Part shown: piece after piece, positions 41,536 through 51,085 of the stretch
How the letters are laid out: each line of letters begins with the position of its first letter
Numbering within the stretch: the first letter of the stretch is position 1
Source of the DNA: an uncultured Eubacteriales bacterium
Lineage (GTDB): Bacteria > Bacillota > Clostridia > Christensenellales > Borkfalkiaceae
Length of the DNA stretch: 64,000 nucleotides
Direction of reading: 5' to 3'
Assembly (NCBI GenBank): GCA_958421945.1
Contig: CATZMZ010000005.1
Location: 1 to 64,000 of the forward strand
Position numbers and translations under genes: made by a program
The notes under the pieces: generated by a model
The model's input: the letters and a program-made list of their open reading frames with translations, nothing else
What the model was told of the DNA's origin: nothing
The model's database searches: none

Positions 41536-42852
41536 ATGAAAAGAAACGTTAAATTATCCAAGGTATTAAAACACGTCGCGCCGTCTATTATCGCGTCCGT
41601 ATGTTTTTTTATGTTTACGATTATAGACGGAATTTTCGTCGGTAACGGGGTTGGCGAGGACGCGCTCGGCGCGGTCAATATCCTTTTCCCGTTTATTATG
41701 ATAGTCAACGCCGTGTTCTTGCTTATAACGGTCGGCGGCGTTGCGGTTACCGCGGTAAGGTTCGGCAAAGGTAACGACGTCGGCGCAAACGATTCGTTTA
41801 TGCACGCGTTGGTGTTTATGCTTTCGGCGGCGGTTTTGCTGACTCTTTTCGGAACGCTTGCAACCGAACCTATCGGTTATTTGCTCGGCGCGAACGAAAC
41901 TTATATAGACTACGTATGCGATTATCTTTTTTGGTATTCGCTGTTTCTTATTCCGTCCGCGTTGGGAACGGTTTTTCAGTATTTTTGCCGAAACGACGGC
42001 TCGCCCGTACTCGTCATGATTGCGACGGCGATAAGTTCCGCGTGTAACATTTTTCTCGACTGGTTGTTCGTGTTTCCGCTCGGCAAGGGCATGGCGGGCG
42101 CGGCGCTCGCCACGAGCATCTCGCAAACCGTTTATTTGTTGGTCGTAAGCCTGCATTTTATAACGAAAAAGGGCAAGCTTCGCATAAAACGCTTCAAATT
42201 CGACAAAACGGTAATGCGTAAAATATTCTTGCGCGGCATACCGGAATCGGTCGCGCAGTTTGCCGTTCCCGTTTCCACCATTTGTTTAAACTACGTGTTA
42301 TTGTATCGCGTGGGCGAAATGGGCGTAAACGCTTATTCGGTAATCAGTTACGTGGCGTCCTTTTCGGTGGCGGTATTTGTCGGCGTGGCGCAAGGGATAC
42401 AGCCTCTTCTCGGAATAGCCTACGGCGAAAAAAACGACGAAGATTTGTTTTTCATACGTCGCGTTTCGGCGTGGATAGACGTAATCGGCGCGGGTATTAT
42501 TTACGTATTGCTGTTAATAGTCGGCGGCTCGATTTGCGCGTTGTTCGGCGCGAGCGAAAAGACTGCGGAATACATAAACCGGGTTCTGCCCGCATTTTCC
42601 TGGGGCTTTATCGTAATGTCGCTAAACACGCTTATTTCCACGTATTTATATTCCACTAAGCGCACGAAAGAGGCGCTCGTCGTCAACGTGTTAAGAAGCT
42701 TTGTGTTTACCACGTCGGTCATACTCGTTTTGCCCGCGCTGTTCGGGAAAGGGATAATCTGGCACACCTTCGGAATATACGAAACGCTTAGCCTGTTCGT
42801 CGGTTTCGCGCTGATGAAACGTTCGGAGCGGAACGGCATAAATTTTAAATAG
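41536..42852 (+). CDS. MATE-family multidrug exporter
   Basis: 438 residues and about 12 membrane helices in two halves. It has the MATE patterns PSIIASVCFFMFTIIDGIFVGNGVGEDALGAVNI in the first half and GIPESVAQFAVPVSTICLNYVLLYRVGEMGVNAYSVI at the start of the second. MATE proteins export cationic compounds or metabolites using a Na+ or proton gradient. It belongs to the MepA-like branch by look. It is transcribed alone between terminators and no ligand can be inferred. Confidence 0.9.
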   Translation: MKRNVKLSKVLKHVAPSIIASVCFFMFTIIDGIFVGNGVGEDALGAVNILFPFIMIVNAVFLLITVGGVAVTAVRFGKGNDVGANDSFMHALVFMLSAAVLLTLFGTLATEPIGYLLGANETYIDYVCDYLFWYSLFLIPSALGTVFQYFCRNDGSPVLVMIATAISSACNIFLDWLFVFPLGKGMAGAALATSISQTVYLLVVSLHFITKKGKLRIKRFKFDKTVMRKIFLRGIPESVAQFAVPVSTICLNYVLLYRVGEMGVNAYSVISYVASFSVAVFVGVAQGIQPLLGIAYGEKNDEDLFFIRRVSAWIDVIGAGIIYVLLLIVGGSICALFGASEKTAEYINRVLPAFSWGFIVMSLNTLISTYLYSTKRTKEALVVNVLRSFVFTTSVILVLPALFGKGIIWHTFGIYETLSLFVGFALMKRSERNGINFK

Positions 42853-42934
42853 AGCGTGATCCGGCAGCCCGAAAGAAAACGGAAAAAATATCGCGCATAA
42901 TAAAGATTGTTCTGAATATTGCGCCGTTAAACGC

Positions 42935-42963
42935 TTGATTTATTAACGAATAAAGATTAAAAT
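42935..42963 (+). promoter_or_regulatory. Promoter of the RNA methyltransferase-galT unit
   Basis: TTGATT (42935-42940), 17 nt, TAAAAT (42958-42963). A leader hairpin GCGGGAAA/TTTCCCGC (42971, 42987) follows, without a T-run. Confidence 0.7.
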
Positions 42964-43015
42964 AGAATAAGCGGGAAACGTCTTGTTTTCCCGCGGGATT
43001 AAAGACTAAAACGCA

Positions 43016-44215
43016 ATGCGTTTTAACGTGAATAATATGAAATTTGATTTTCCCGATAAGCTTTTACTCACCGCAACGTGCGCGTCCGGCACGGAATCGG
43101 TGTTAAAAAAAGAAATTGAACGGCTGGGCTTCGGCGTTCACCCCGCGGAGAATGGCGCGATCACTTTCCCCGCGGATAAGCTCGGTTTGGCGGACGCGTG
43201 CCTTAATTTTCGCACCGCCGACAGGGTATACGTTAAAATCGCGGAATTCGACGTGCTTACGTTTGACGAAATGTTCGACGGAGTCAGGGCGTTGCCGTGG
43301 GAAAGCTATATTCCGTCCGACGGGCGCGTTACCGTAAACGGCAAATGCGTTAAAAGCAAAATTTACTCGATATCGGACAGCCAAAAAATAATAAAAAAGG
43401 CTTTGGCGGACAGGCTTTGCGAAAGATATAAATTAACTCGCCTGCCCGAAAACGGCGCGCTTTACGAAATAAGCTTTTCGCTGTTCCGGGATAAGCTGTC
43501 GCTGATGCTTAACGCAAGCGGCGCAGGACTTCACAAGCGCGGTTATCGCGATATGGTAGGCATTGCGCCCATCAAGGAAACCCTTGCAAGCGCGTTGCTT
43601 TTAATGAGCGATTTTTATTATAAACGTCCGTTCTGCGACCCTTTTTGCGGTTCGGGGACGTTCGTTATCGAGGGTGCGAGAATTGCTTTGAATATTGCCG
43701 CAGGCATAAACAGAACGTTTGCGTTCAACTCGTGGGAAAATTTTGACCCTATGGTATATAAAACCGCTTACGAAAAGGCAAAAGATAACGAAAAGAGGGA
43801 CAGGTCGATAGAGTTTTTCGGTTCGGATATCGACCCGAAAGCGGTTAAGCTCGCCACGCGCCACGCTGCGCGCGCCGGTGTCGGCGACAAGGTTAAATTT
43901 TTCGTTAAAGACGCCGCGTCGTTTTCGCCGCGTTCGGAATTCGGCACTGTGGTAACGAATCCGCCTTACGGAATCCGCGTTTACGACAGAGAGCAGGCGG
44001 AGGCGTGTTATAAAAGCTTCGGCAAAGCGATAAAGGCTTATCCGGGGTGGTCGGCGTTCGTCGTTACCGCCGCTAAAAACTTTGAAAAGCATTTCGGGCG
44101 GAAAGCGGACAGGAACAGAAAGACCTACAATTCCGACCTCGAATGTAAATATTACTATTATTACGGCGAAAAGCCTAAATCAAACGATGCCGTTAAGGAG
44201 GGCAACAATGATTGA
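43016..44215 (+). CDS. THUMP-domain class I RNA methyltransferase, RlmL/RlmK-N like
   Basis: 399 residues. N-terminal part (~1-165) is THUMP-containing and begins LLTATCASGTESVLKKEIERLGF. The methyltransferase part has the SAM motif CDPFCGSGTFVIEGARIALNIAAGINRTFAF and the N6/N2 catalytic motif VVTNPPYGIRV. Relatives methylate G2445 of 23S rRNA. Two ATGs (43016, 43037) are possible; neither has a strong ribosome site. It overlaps galT by eight bases, an unusual partnership that seems to be operon convenience. Confidence 0.88.
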   Translation: MRFNVNNMKFDFPDKLLLTATCASGTESVLKKEIERLGFGVHPAENGAITFPADKLGLADACLNFRTADRVYVKIAEFDVLTFDEMFDGVRALPWESYIPSDGRVTVNGKCVKSKIYSISDSQKIIKKALADRLCERYKLTRLPENGALYEISFSLFRDKLSLMLNASGAGLHKRGYRDMVGIAPIKETLASALLLMSDFYYKRPFCDPFCGSGTFVIEGARIALNIAAGINRTFAFNSWENFDPMVYKTAYEKAKDNEKRDRSIEFFGSDIDPKAVKLATRHAARAGVGDKVKFFVKDAASFSPRSEFGTVVTNPPYGIRVYDREQAEACYKSFGKAIKAYPGWSAFVVTAAKNFEKHFGRKADRNRKTYNSDLECKYYYYYGEKPKSNDAVKEGNND

Positions 44216-45752
44216 CGGAAAACTGCTTACAGAAAAATTACTTGTTTATGCGGAAACGTTTTTAAGCTTGAATAAGCGTGACGAAATTTATTTCCGCAAC
44301 CTTTTATTAAGAGAATTCAGATTATCCGAACCTATGGACAACGTTCCCGATTTGTCGTTCGTAAAAGAATACGACGTACCCGACGCGCTTGTTTCGGAAC
44401 TCGCCGCATACGCGCTTGAAAACGGACTGACGGAGCAAGGTGCGGAAGGGCGTTATTGCACGTATATTATGGGTATGCTTTCGCCGCTTCCTTCAAAGGT
44501 GAACGAAACGTTTATGCAGCTTAAAAACGAAAAGGGCATAGAGAAAGCGTGCGAATATTTTTATAATCTTTCCGTTAAAAACGATTACGTCCAAAAAACC
44601 GCAATCGGCAGAAACTTAAAATGGGAATACCGCGACGGCTCTAAAACGCTTGAAATAACCGTTAATTTAAGCAAGCCCGAAAAGGATAATAAAGAAATAG
44701 CCAAGCTTCTCACCGCGCCGAAGAAAGCAAAGTACCCCGCGTGTCTGTTATGCAAGGAAAACGAAGGCTTCGAGGGTACGGCGACCCACCCCGCGCGCGA
44801 AAACATCAGGACGATTTCGCTTACGCTCGGCGGCGAACCGTGGTTCGTTCAGTATTCGCCTTACGCATATTATAACGAGCATATGATTGCTATTTCCGAA
44901 AAGCACACGCCTATGCACATAGAGAGCGACACCATAGATAAGCTTCTCGATTTCGTGGATTTCTTCCCGAATTATATGATAGGTTCTAACGCCGCGCTGC
45001 CCATAATCGGCGGATCGATACTTAATCACGAACATTTTCAGGGCGGCGGACACGTAATGCCTATGCATAAAGCCCCGCTCGTCGGCGAAAAATTCGTAAG
45101 CAAAGCGTTTCCGCAGGTTAAAGTCGGCGTGGCGGACTGGTATAACAGCGTAATTCGTCTTGAATCGTCCGACAGAAAAGCAATCGGCGATTTGGCGAAG
45201 CTCGTCGTAAAAAGCTGGGCTGGGTTCAGCTGTGAAAGTTGCGGAATTTTTGCCGAAACGGACGGCGTAAAACACAATTCGCTTTCACCCGTGTGCAGAA
45301 AGAACGGCGACGAGTATATTATGGATATGATTCTTCGCAATAATATCACGAGCGAGGAATTCCCCGACGGCGTTTTCCACGCTCACCCCGAATACCACAA
45401 TATTAAAAAAGAGGGCATAGGTCTTATCGAGGCGATGGGCTTGTTTATTCTCCCCGGCAGACTTAAAAAGCAGCTGCGCGAAATCGCGGAAATACTTTGC
45501 GGCGATAAGCCTTTCGACAAAGCCGCGCTTTCCGATCCGGATAACTATCTTTACGCGCACAGGTTTATGATAGATGAACTTATGTCGGCTGGCAAGGCTG
45601 AAAACGTCGAGGTTGCCGAAAAACGTGTTACCGACAAAGTAAACGATGTTTGCAGAAACATTTTATTAAACACCGCGGTATTTAAAAAGGACGAAAACGG
45701 CAGGGCAGGGTTTAACTCTTTTCTTTCCGTTTGCGGCATAGAAAAAGCTTAA
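44208..45752 (+). CDS. galT: Galactose-1-phosphate uridylyltransferase (type 2)
   Basis: 514 residues from the ATG at 44208, behind AAGGAGG; upstream codons belong to the preceding gene in another frame. It has the long Firmicutes-type GalT layout with CLLCKENEGFEG, GGEPWFVQYSPYAYYNEHMI and the catalytic region GGSILNHEHFQGG, where the histidine takes the UMP. It exchanges UMP between UDP-glucose and galactose-1-phosphate in the Leloir pathway. galE follows; galK is not in the window. Confidence 0.95.
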   Translation: MIDGKLLTEKLLVYAETFLSLNKRDEIYFRNLLLREFRLSEPMDNVPDLSFVKEYDVPDALVSELAAYALENGLTEQGAEGRYCTYIMGMLSPLPSKVNETFMQLKNEKGIEKACEYFYNLSVKNDYVQKTAIGRNLKWEYRDGSKTLEITVNLSKPEKDNKEIAKLLTAPKKAKYPACLLCKENEGFEGTATHPARENIRTISLTLGGEPWFVQYSPYAYYNEHMIAISEKHTPMHIESDTIDKLLDFVDFFPNYMIGSNAALPIIGGSILNHEHFQGGGHVMPMHKAPLVGEKFVSKAFPQVKVGVADWYNSVIRLESSDRKAIGDLAKLVVKSWAGFSCESCGIFAETDGVKHNSLSPVCRKNGDEYIMDMILRNNITSEEFPDGVFHAHPEYHNIKKEGIGLIEAMGLFILPGRLKKQLREIAEILCGDKPFDKAALSDPDNYLYAHRFMIDELMSAGKAENVEVAEKRVTDKVNDVCRNILLNTAVFKKDENGRAGFNSFLSVCGIEKA

Positions 45753-45825
45753 AATTCCTCAAAAGGCTAAAAGGGCGCATTTTTAAATTATAAATTATTC
45801 GATAATCATAAAAGGAGATATTATT

Positions 45826-46845
45826 ATGAACGTTTTGGTAACGGGCGGTGCGGGTTATATCGGCTCTCACACTTCGGTGGAATTATTGAACGCGGGACAC
45901 GGCGTCGTTTGCGTCGACAATCTCGTCAACAGCAAATACGAAGCGGTTAAGCGCGTGGAAAAAATCACGGGCAAAAGCGTTAAGTTTTACGAGGGCGATA
46001 TTCGCGACAGAGTTATTCTTGACAAGATTTTTGACGAAAACAAAATAGACGCGGTTATTAACTTTGCGGGGCTTAAAGCGGTGGGCGAATCGTGCGCAAA
46101 GCCTCTCGAATATTACGAAAACAATATAGAAGGGCTTTTGATTTTGCTTTTCGCTATGCGTGATCACGGCGTTAAAAATCTCGTTTTCTCGTCGTCCGCA
46201 ACCGTTTACGGCAAGCCGAAAAGCGTTCCCATTCGCGAGGATTTCCCGCTGTCTACTTCTAATCCTTACGGAAGCACCAAGCTTTTTATCGAATATATGC
46301 TTAAAGATTTATACAAGGCGGATAACAGCTTTAACATTGCGATTCTCCGCTATTTTAACCCCGTCGGCGCGCACGAATCGGGTATTATCGGCGAAGACCC
46401 TAAAGGAATTCCCAACAATCTTTGCCCGTATATAACGCAGGTTGCCGTGGGCAAACGCGAATATCTCGGCGTGTTCGGTAACGATTACGATACACCTGAC
46501 GGAACGGGCGTTCGCGATTATATTCACGTCGTCGACCTTGCAAAAGGACACGTTCTCGCGGTAAACAAGCTTGCCGAAAACCCCGGACTTTTGATTTTAA
46601 ATCTCGGCACGGGACGCGGTTATTCCGTTCTCGATATGGTTAAAGCGTTTGAAAAAGTTACGGGCAAACCCATACCGTATAAAATTATGCCGCGCCGTCC
46701 GGGCGATATAGACGAATGTTACGCCGACCCGACTCTTGCCGAAAAGGTTTTAGGCTTTAAAGCGACCAAAACCATAGACGACATGGTGAGAGATGCTATG
46801 AGGTGGCAAGAGCAGAATCCCGACGGCTACAAAGAAGGCATTTGA
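45826..46845 (+). CDS. galE: UDP-glucose 4-epimerase
   Basis: 339 residues. NAD-binding TGGAGYIGSHTSVELL at the N-terminus, the SSSATVYG active-site serine block, YGSTK catalytic pair, and YFNPVGAHESGIIGEDP are diagnostic of GalE. It interconverts UDP-galactose and UDP-glucose for galactose use and glycan synthesis. AAAGGAG precedes the ATG. It is 73 bases after galT. Confidence 0.97.
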   Translation: MNVLVTGGAGYIGSHTSVELLNAGHGVVCVDNLVNSKYEAVKRVEKITGKSVKFYEGDIRDRVILDKIFDENKIDAVINFAGLKAVGESCAKPLEYYENNIEGLLILLFAMRDHGVKNLVFSSSATVYGKPKSVPIREDFPLSTSNPYGSTKLFIEYMLKDLYKADNSFNIAILRYFNPVGAHESGIIGEDPKGIPNNLCPYITQVAVGKREYLGVFGNDYDTPDGTGVRDYIHVVDLAKGHVLAVNKLAENPGLLILNLGTGRGYSVLDMVKAFEKVTGKPIPYKIMPRRPGDIDECYADPTLAEKVLGFKATKTIDDMVRDAMRWQEQNPDGYKEGI

Positions 46846-46921
46846 AACCGTATAACGGCGCGTCTTGCCGCTGCGTTCTCGCTTGCGCTCGGTTGTGTAC
46901 GTCATTGTACACGCCCAACTT

Positions 46922-46983
46922 TTACGTCATTACGAGGAGCGAAGCGACGTGGTAATCTCCGCGGCAGCGATTCTATTTCCAAC
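46922..46983 (+). repeat. Dispersed repeat, copy 1 (62 nt)
   Basis: Begins TTACGTCATTACGAGGAGCG and ends CTATTTCCAAC. It is identical over 62 nt to 47105-47166 and matches 55711-55756 in reverse orientation. The core has short self-complementary segments (ATTAC with GTAAT). A small hairpin GTGTAC/GTACAC (46895, 46907) lies just before it. Repeats of this ACGAGGAGCGAAGCGACG kind are widespread in bacterial intergenic DNA. Confidence 0.85.
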
Positions 46984-47414
46984 ATTGTGATTCTACCCCG
47001 ACTATCCTGACGGTCAACGGAAGAATCTCAAAGAGATATTTCGCGGGCAGGTGACAAAGCGGGCAAGGCGCAGTAAGACAAGTTTAGAATTATAACTTTT
47101 TCCCTTACGTCATTACGAGGAGCGAAGCGACGTGGTAATCTCCGCGGCAGCGATTCTATTTCCAACCTTAGTAAAATCCCCTTAAAGAGTAAGGGGATAA
47201 AGAAGATATGAGGAGTTTTCAGGGTAAAGGGTTTGTAATGGTTCAGGTGCGGACTTTAAAAACCACTTATATATAAACCGTATGACAAGATAAAAAATAC
47301 AAATTCTTTCCTTACGTCAAGGCTTACGCCTTTTTTCGTAATGACGTGGATAAATATGATTTAATAGTTTTTCTTACCTTACATATACGTATAATCTTAC
47401 TCGAAGGAGAAAAA
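46984..47414. other. Gene-free stretch with repeat fragments between galE and the transporter gene
   Basis: Besides the two 62-nt repeats it contains GAATCTCAAAGAGATATTTCGCGGG (about 47031-47056, shown here only as a position guide by its first bases GAATCTCA), related to sequence near 55813-55840 in reverse orientation. It also holds a third, degenerate ACGTCA...TGACGT inverted fragment (47316-47346). I see no gene or RNA. Confidence 0.5.
47105..47166 (+). repeat. Dispersed repeat, copy 2 (62 nt)
   Basis: Identical over 62 nt to the copy at 46922-46983, in the same direction, 183 bases downstream. Perfect identity suggests recent duplication or gene conversion. Confidence 0.85.
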
Positions 47415-48779
47415 ATGAATAACCAACCGATTTTAGATGAAAATCATAATAAAAGGAACGCTGTTTTGCTTATCCTTTTAACGACCGTGGCTTACGCGCT
47501 TTCTTGCTTTGGCAGAAAGACATACGACGCGAATATTAACGAAATCATGTCATTTTTCAACGTTGAAAAAGACGTAGTGGGGCTTGCGGGTACGGCTTTT
47601 TTTATAGCGTACGGCATAGGACAGGTTGTTCATGGCTTGCTTTGCACAAAGTATAACCCCAAATATTCCATACTTATTGCCCTTGCGTTCGGTGGCGCAT
47701 GCAATCTCGCGGTCGGGTTATTGCCTGCAAGCGGTTTCCGGTTCGTAAAATATATCTGGCTTATCAACGGTTTTTCGCAAGCCGTGCTTTGGTCGAGTAC
47801 CGTTTTAATTTTTACGCGGTTTATCGCGTCCGAATATTCAAGACTTGCGTTGTTGATTATGTGTTTTCCTACGTCGGTCGGGTTTTTTATCGCATACGGT
47901 TTAAGCGCTTTGTTTTCCGCCATCGGCAATTTTAAGCTTATATATTACGTTTCGGCGTTTGCGCTTTTCGGAATTTGCGTCGTCTGGCTGCTGAGTTTTG
48001 AAGAATTATCGAAAAGATGTTTGCAAGCGAAGCTTATTTCCGACGGTAAAGGTGCGGTAAACGTCGCAAGCGCGGAAAACTCGGCAAAAGCAGAAGGTGC
48101 GGAGAACGCGGAAATTTCGCAAAATGCGGTAAACGCCGCAAGCGCGGAAAAACCAAAGAAAAAAAACAAACTGCCTGCGGGATTCCTGTTCTTATTCGTA
48201 GTGATGAGCCTGCTTGCAATTATAAACAACCTGGTCAAAGACGGCTTAAATACGTGGTCGCCGACCTTCTTAAAGGAGCGCTTCGGGCTTGAAAACTGGA
48301 CGTCCGTTCTTTTAACGCTCGTTATGCCGTTGTTTGCGATGTTCGGGAACGGACTTGCGCTATTCCTTAACAAAAAAATAAAGAGTCTAGTTTTAATGTC
48401 GGGCGTATTGTATATCGTTTCCGCCGCGGCGATGGGCGTATTTTTGGTGTTTTTCAACAAAAACGTTTTGGTGGTGGCGTTAATCTGCTTTGCGTTGACC
48501 GCGTGTCTTATGGCGGGGGTGAACAATATCGTTACCGCGATGTTTCCGATGGAATGTAAGGGCGGAATCAACGCGGGGCTTGTCGCGGGGTTAATCGACG
48601 GGTGTTGTTATCTTGGCAGCGCGTTAAGCTCTTACGGCTTCGGCGCAATCGCGGAATCGCTCGACTGGCGCGCCGTTATGACGATTATATTCGCGGCGCT
48701 TGCCGTCGCGGCTGCGTCGTGTGCGTTCTGTTTCTTTATTGAAAACGTGATAAAAAAGAGAAAAAGCGATAAATATTAA
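47415..48779 (+). CDS. Major facilitator transporter, organophosphate:phosphate antiporter-like
   Basis: 454 residues from the ATG at 47415, behind AAGGAG; an earlier in-frame start has no ribosome site. About 12 membrane helices. The N-terminal TVAYALSCFGRKTYDANINEIM resembles the GlpT/UhpT (OPA) family. Between the two halves (residues ~210-253) is an Ala/Glu/Asn-rich linker encoded by two near-identical 26-nt segments (48054-48079 and 48126-48151), so it arose by internal duplication. Likely exchanges a phosphorylated metabolite for phosphate; substrate unknown. Confidence 0.85.
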   Translation: MNNQPILDENHNKRNAVLLILLTTVAYALSCFGRKTYDANINEIMSFFNVEKDVVGLAGTAFFIAYGIGQVVHGLLCTKYNPKYSILIALAFGGACNLAVGLLPASGFRFVKYIWLINGFSQAVLWSSTVLIFTRFIASEYSRLALLIMCFPTSVGFFIAYGLSALFSAIGNFKLIYYVSAFALFGICVVWLLSFEELSKRCLQAKLISDGKGAVNVASAENSAKAEGAENAEISQNAVNAASAEKPKKKNKLPAGFLFLFVVMSLLAIINNLVKDGLNTWSPTFLKERFGLENWTSVLLTLVMPLFAMFGNGLALFLNKKIKSLVLMSGVLYIVSAAAMGVFLVFFNKNVLVVALICFALTACLMAGVNNIVTAMFPMECKGGINAGLVAGLIDGCCYLGSALSSYGFGAIAESLDWRAVMTIIFAALAVAAASCAFCFFIENVIKKRKSDKY

Positions 48780-48783
48780 AAAT

Positions 48784-48829
48784 AAGCGGGCGGGGAAATG
48801 CAAAAAAATTGCATTTTCCCGCTTTTTAT
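48784..48829 (+). terminator. Intrinsic terminator
   Basis: GCGGG...AAATGCAA pairs with TTGCATTT...CCCGC (48786-48803 with 48809-48822) and is followed by TTTTTATA. Confidence 0.8.
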
Positions 48830-48895
48830 ATATTTATAAAATTGCAAAAACGCAAAAAAAGTAGTAAAATAGTAAAAAAGCGACGGAGAGAAAGG

Positions 48896-50806
48896 ATGGA
48901 ATACGGATTTATAAGGACGGCGACGTATACGCCGCAAATAAAGGTTGCCGCGCCCGATTTTAACGCGGATAACATTAAAAAGGGAATCGCGCTTGCGGAC
49001 GAACGCGGAGCGGAGCTTCTTGTGTTTCCCGAAATGTGCATGACAGGCTACACTTGCGGGGACTTGTTTTTTTCGAACGTGCTGCTTGAAAAAACTTTTT
49101 CCGCGTTACTTGATATAACCGCGTTTACGAGAGGGAAAAAGATGCTCGTTTTCGTAGGATTGCCGCTTAAAGTCGACGGACTTATTTATAACGTAGCGGC
49201 GGCGTTATGCGACGGCAAAATTCTGGCGTTTATACCCAAATCGTTTTTGCCCGATTATAACGAATTTTACGATAAACGGTTTTTTAAGTCCGCGCCCGAC
49301 GGGATTTTTGATTACGAGATAAAAACCGCGGACGGAAGCTACGTTGCGCCGTTCGGCAAAAATATAATTTTTGCCGACAGGTCGGACGAGAAATTCAAGG
49401 TCGGCGTTGAAATTTGCGAGGATTTGTGGACGCCCGTTCCTCCGTCCGTTTCCCACGCGCTGCACGGCGCGTTCGTCATAGCGAATCTTTCCAGCAGCGA
49501 CGAGGTTACGGGCAAAGCCGAGCAGAGGAGAATGCTTGTTAAAAATCAATCGTCAAAACTCGTTTGCGGTTACGTTTACGCGAATTCGGGGGACGGTGAA
49601 TCCACGACGGACAACGTTTTTTCGGGGCATTCGCTCGTTGCCGAAAACGGCGAACTTATCGCGGAAAGCAAGCTTTTTAAAAACGGCTTAACCTCGGCGG
49701 ATATCGACCTCGAATACCTTTCTTACGTAAGAAGCAAGGTGTTTAATCAGGAATTCAAGGTCGATAAAAACGATTATATGACGGTTAATTTTTCTGCAAA
49801 AAGGGCGGGAAAAACCGAGCGTGTCTTTACGCGCTCGCCGTTCACCCCGAACGACTGCGATTATAACCTTATTCTCGAAATGCAGGCGCAGGGATTAAAG
49901 AAAAGAATAGTCCACACGCATGCAAACACGGTGGTTTTGGGTCTGTCCGGCGGGCTTGATTCTACGCTTGCGGCAATCGTTGCCGTTCGCGCGGTAAAGC
50001 TTGCGGGCAAAACCCCTGCCGACGTTATCGCGCTCACTATGCCGTGTTTCGGAACGACGTCGCGCACTTTTGACAACTCGGTTAAGCTCGCGCGTGCGCT
50101 CGGCGTTACGCTTAAAAAAATCAATATAGGACAGTCGGTTAAGCGACACCTTAAAGATATAGGTCATAAAGAGGGTGTATACGACGCGGCTTTCGAGAAC
50201 GCGCAAGCGAGAGAAAGAACGCAGATTTTAATGGATATCGCGAATATGGAAAACGGTCTTGTCGTCGGCACGGGCGACCTTTCGGAACTAGCCTTGGGCT
50301 TCGCGACGTACAACGGCGACCATATCAGCATGTACGGAGTCAACGCGGGGATTCCCAAAACGCTTATACGTTATATAGTTAAAAATTACGCGGATGACGT
50401 TAAAGGCAGGCTTAAAACGGTGCTTTTGGATATTCTCGACACCCCCGTCAGCCCCGAACTTTTGCCGACCGAGGGGGAGGCAAGCGAGCAGAAAACCGAA
50501 GAAATCGTCGGTCCGTATATTCTGCACGATTTTTTCCTGTACCATTTTGCCGAACGCGGTTATTCGCCCGATAAGATTTACGCGTTAGCGTGCGAAACTT
50601 TTAAGAACGAGTTTGAGCGCGCCGAAATCTTAAAGTGCCTTAAAACGTTTTTCCGCCGCTTCTTTAATCAGCAATTTAAGCGTTCGTGCTGTCCGGACGG
50701 CGTAAAGGTAAGTCCCATTTCGCTCTCGCCGCGCGGCGGTTTGAAAATGCCTTCCGACGCCGTTGCCGACGTTTGGCTTCAAAGATTAGACGAAATAAAC
50801 GAGTGA
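48896..50806 (+). CDS. nadE: Glutamine-dependent NAD+ synthetase
   Basis: 636 residues from the ATG at 48896, preceded by GGAGAG. The N-terminal nitrilase-type glutaminase has the Glu-Lys-Cys triad regions FPEMCMTGYTCGDL, IPKSFLPDYNEFYDKR and VGVEICEDLW. The C-terminal synthetase has the P-loop VLGLSGGLDSTLAAIV and GTGDLSELALGFATYNGDH. It converts deamido-NAD to NAD using glutamine as nitrogen source and ATP. The gene stands alone between a terminator and a ~280-base intergenic stretch. Confidence 0.96.
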   Translation: MEYGFIRTATYTPQIKVAAPDFNADNIKKGIALADERGAELLVFPEMCMTGYTCGDLFFSNVLLEKTFSALLDITAFTRGKKMLVFVGLPLKVDGLIYNVAAALCDGKILAFIPKSFLPDYNEFYDKRFFKSAPDGIFDYEIKTADGSYVAPFGKNIIFADRSDEKFKVGVEICEDLWTPVPPSVSHALHGAFVIANLSSSDEVTGKAEQRRMLVKNQSSKLVCGYVYANSGDGESTTDNVFSGHSLVAENGELIAESKLFKNGLTSADIDLEYLSYVRSKVFNQEFKVDKNDYMTVNFSAKRAGKTERVFTRSPFTPNDCDYNLILEMQAQGLKKRIVHTHANTVVLGLSGGLDSTLAAIVAVRAVKLAGKTPADVIALTMPCFGTTSRTFDNSVKLARALGVTLKKINIGQSVKRHLKDIGHKEGVYDAAFENAQARERTQILMDIANMENGLVVGTGDLSELALGFATYNGDHISMYGVNAGIPKTLIRYIVKNYADDVKGRLKTVLLDILDTPVSPELLPTEGEASEQKTEEIVGPYILHDFFLYHFAERGYSPDKIYALACETFKNEFERAEILKCLKTFFRRFFNQQFKRSCCPDGVKVSPISLSPRGGLKMPSDAVADVWLQRLDEINE

Positions 50807-51025
50807 CCGCTCCGATTAAGTCGTAAAACAGGGGCAGCCGTTATCCGGTTATAACAAACGGTTTAAGAAGATGCCGCATGATTCGGCGTTTTTGTCCGAT
50901 TTGTTGCACGGCGTCGCTTTAATCGTTTTTTATAATAAGGATATAACTGAAATTATAGCCGAAACGGCTAAAATCTACGTAACGAATATTTCTTATAAAT
51001 TTTCGCGACTGTTTTTGAAATTCGC
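50807..51025. other. Intergenic stretch between nadE and perR
   Basis: It contains a small hairpin GCCG/CGGC followed by TTTTT (about 50872-50895) that may end nadE transcription. I see no gene. The perR promoter follows directly. Confidence 0.4.
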
Positions 51026-51073
51026 TTGACAAAAACTTAAATATAAAATATAATAATAGTAATCATTATTATT
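51026..51073 (+). promoter_or_regulatory. perR promoter with a PerR-like operator
   Basis: TTGACA (51026-51031), 17 nt, TATAAT (51049-51054). Overlapping and following the -10 box is an A/T-rich imperfect palindrome (AATAAT...ATTATT, 51052-51073) resembling the PerR/Fur box TTATAATNATTATAA. Autoregulation by the encoded PerR is likely. Confidence 0.75.
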
Positions 51074-51085
51074 TTAGGTTAATAT

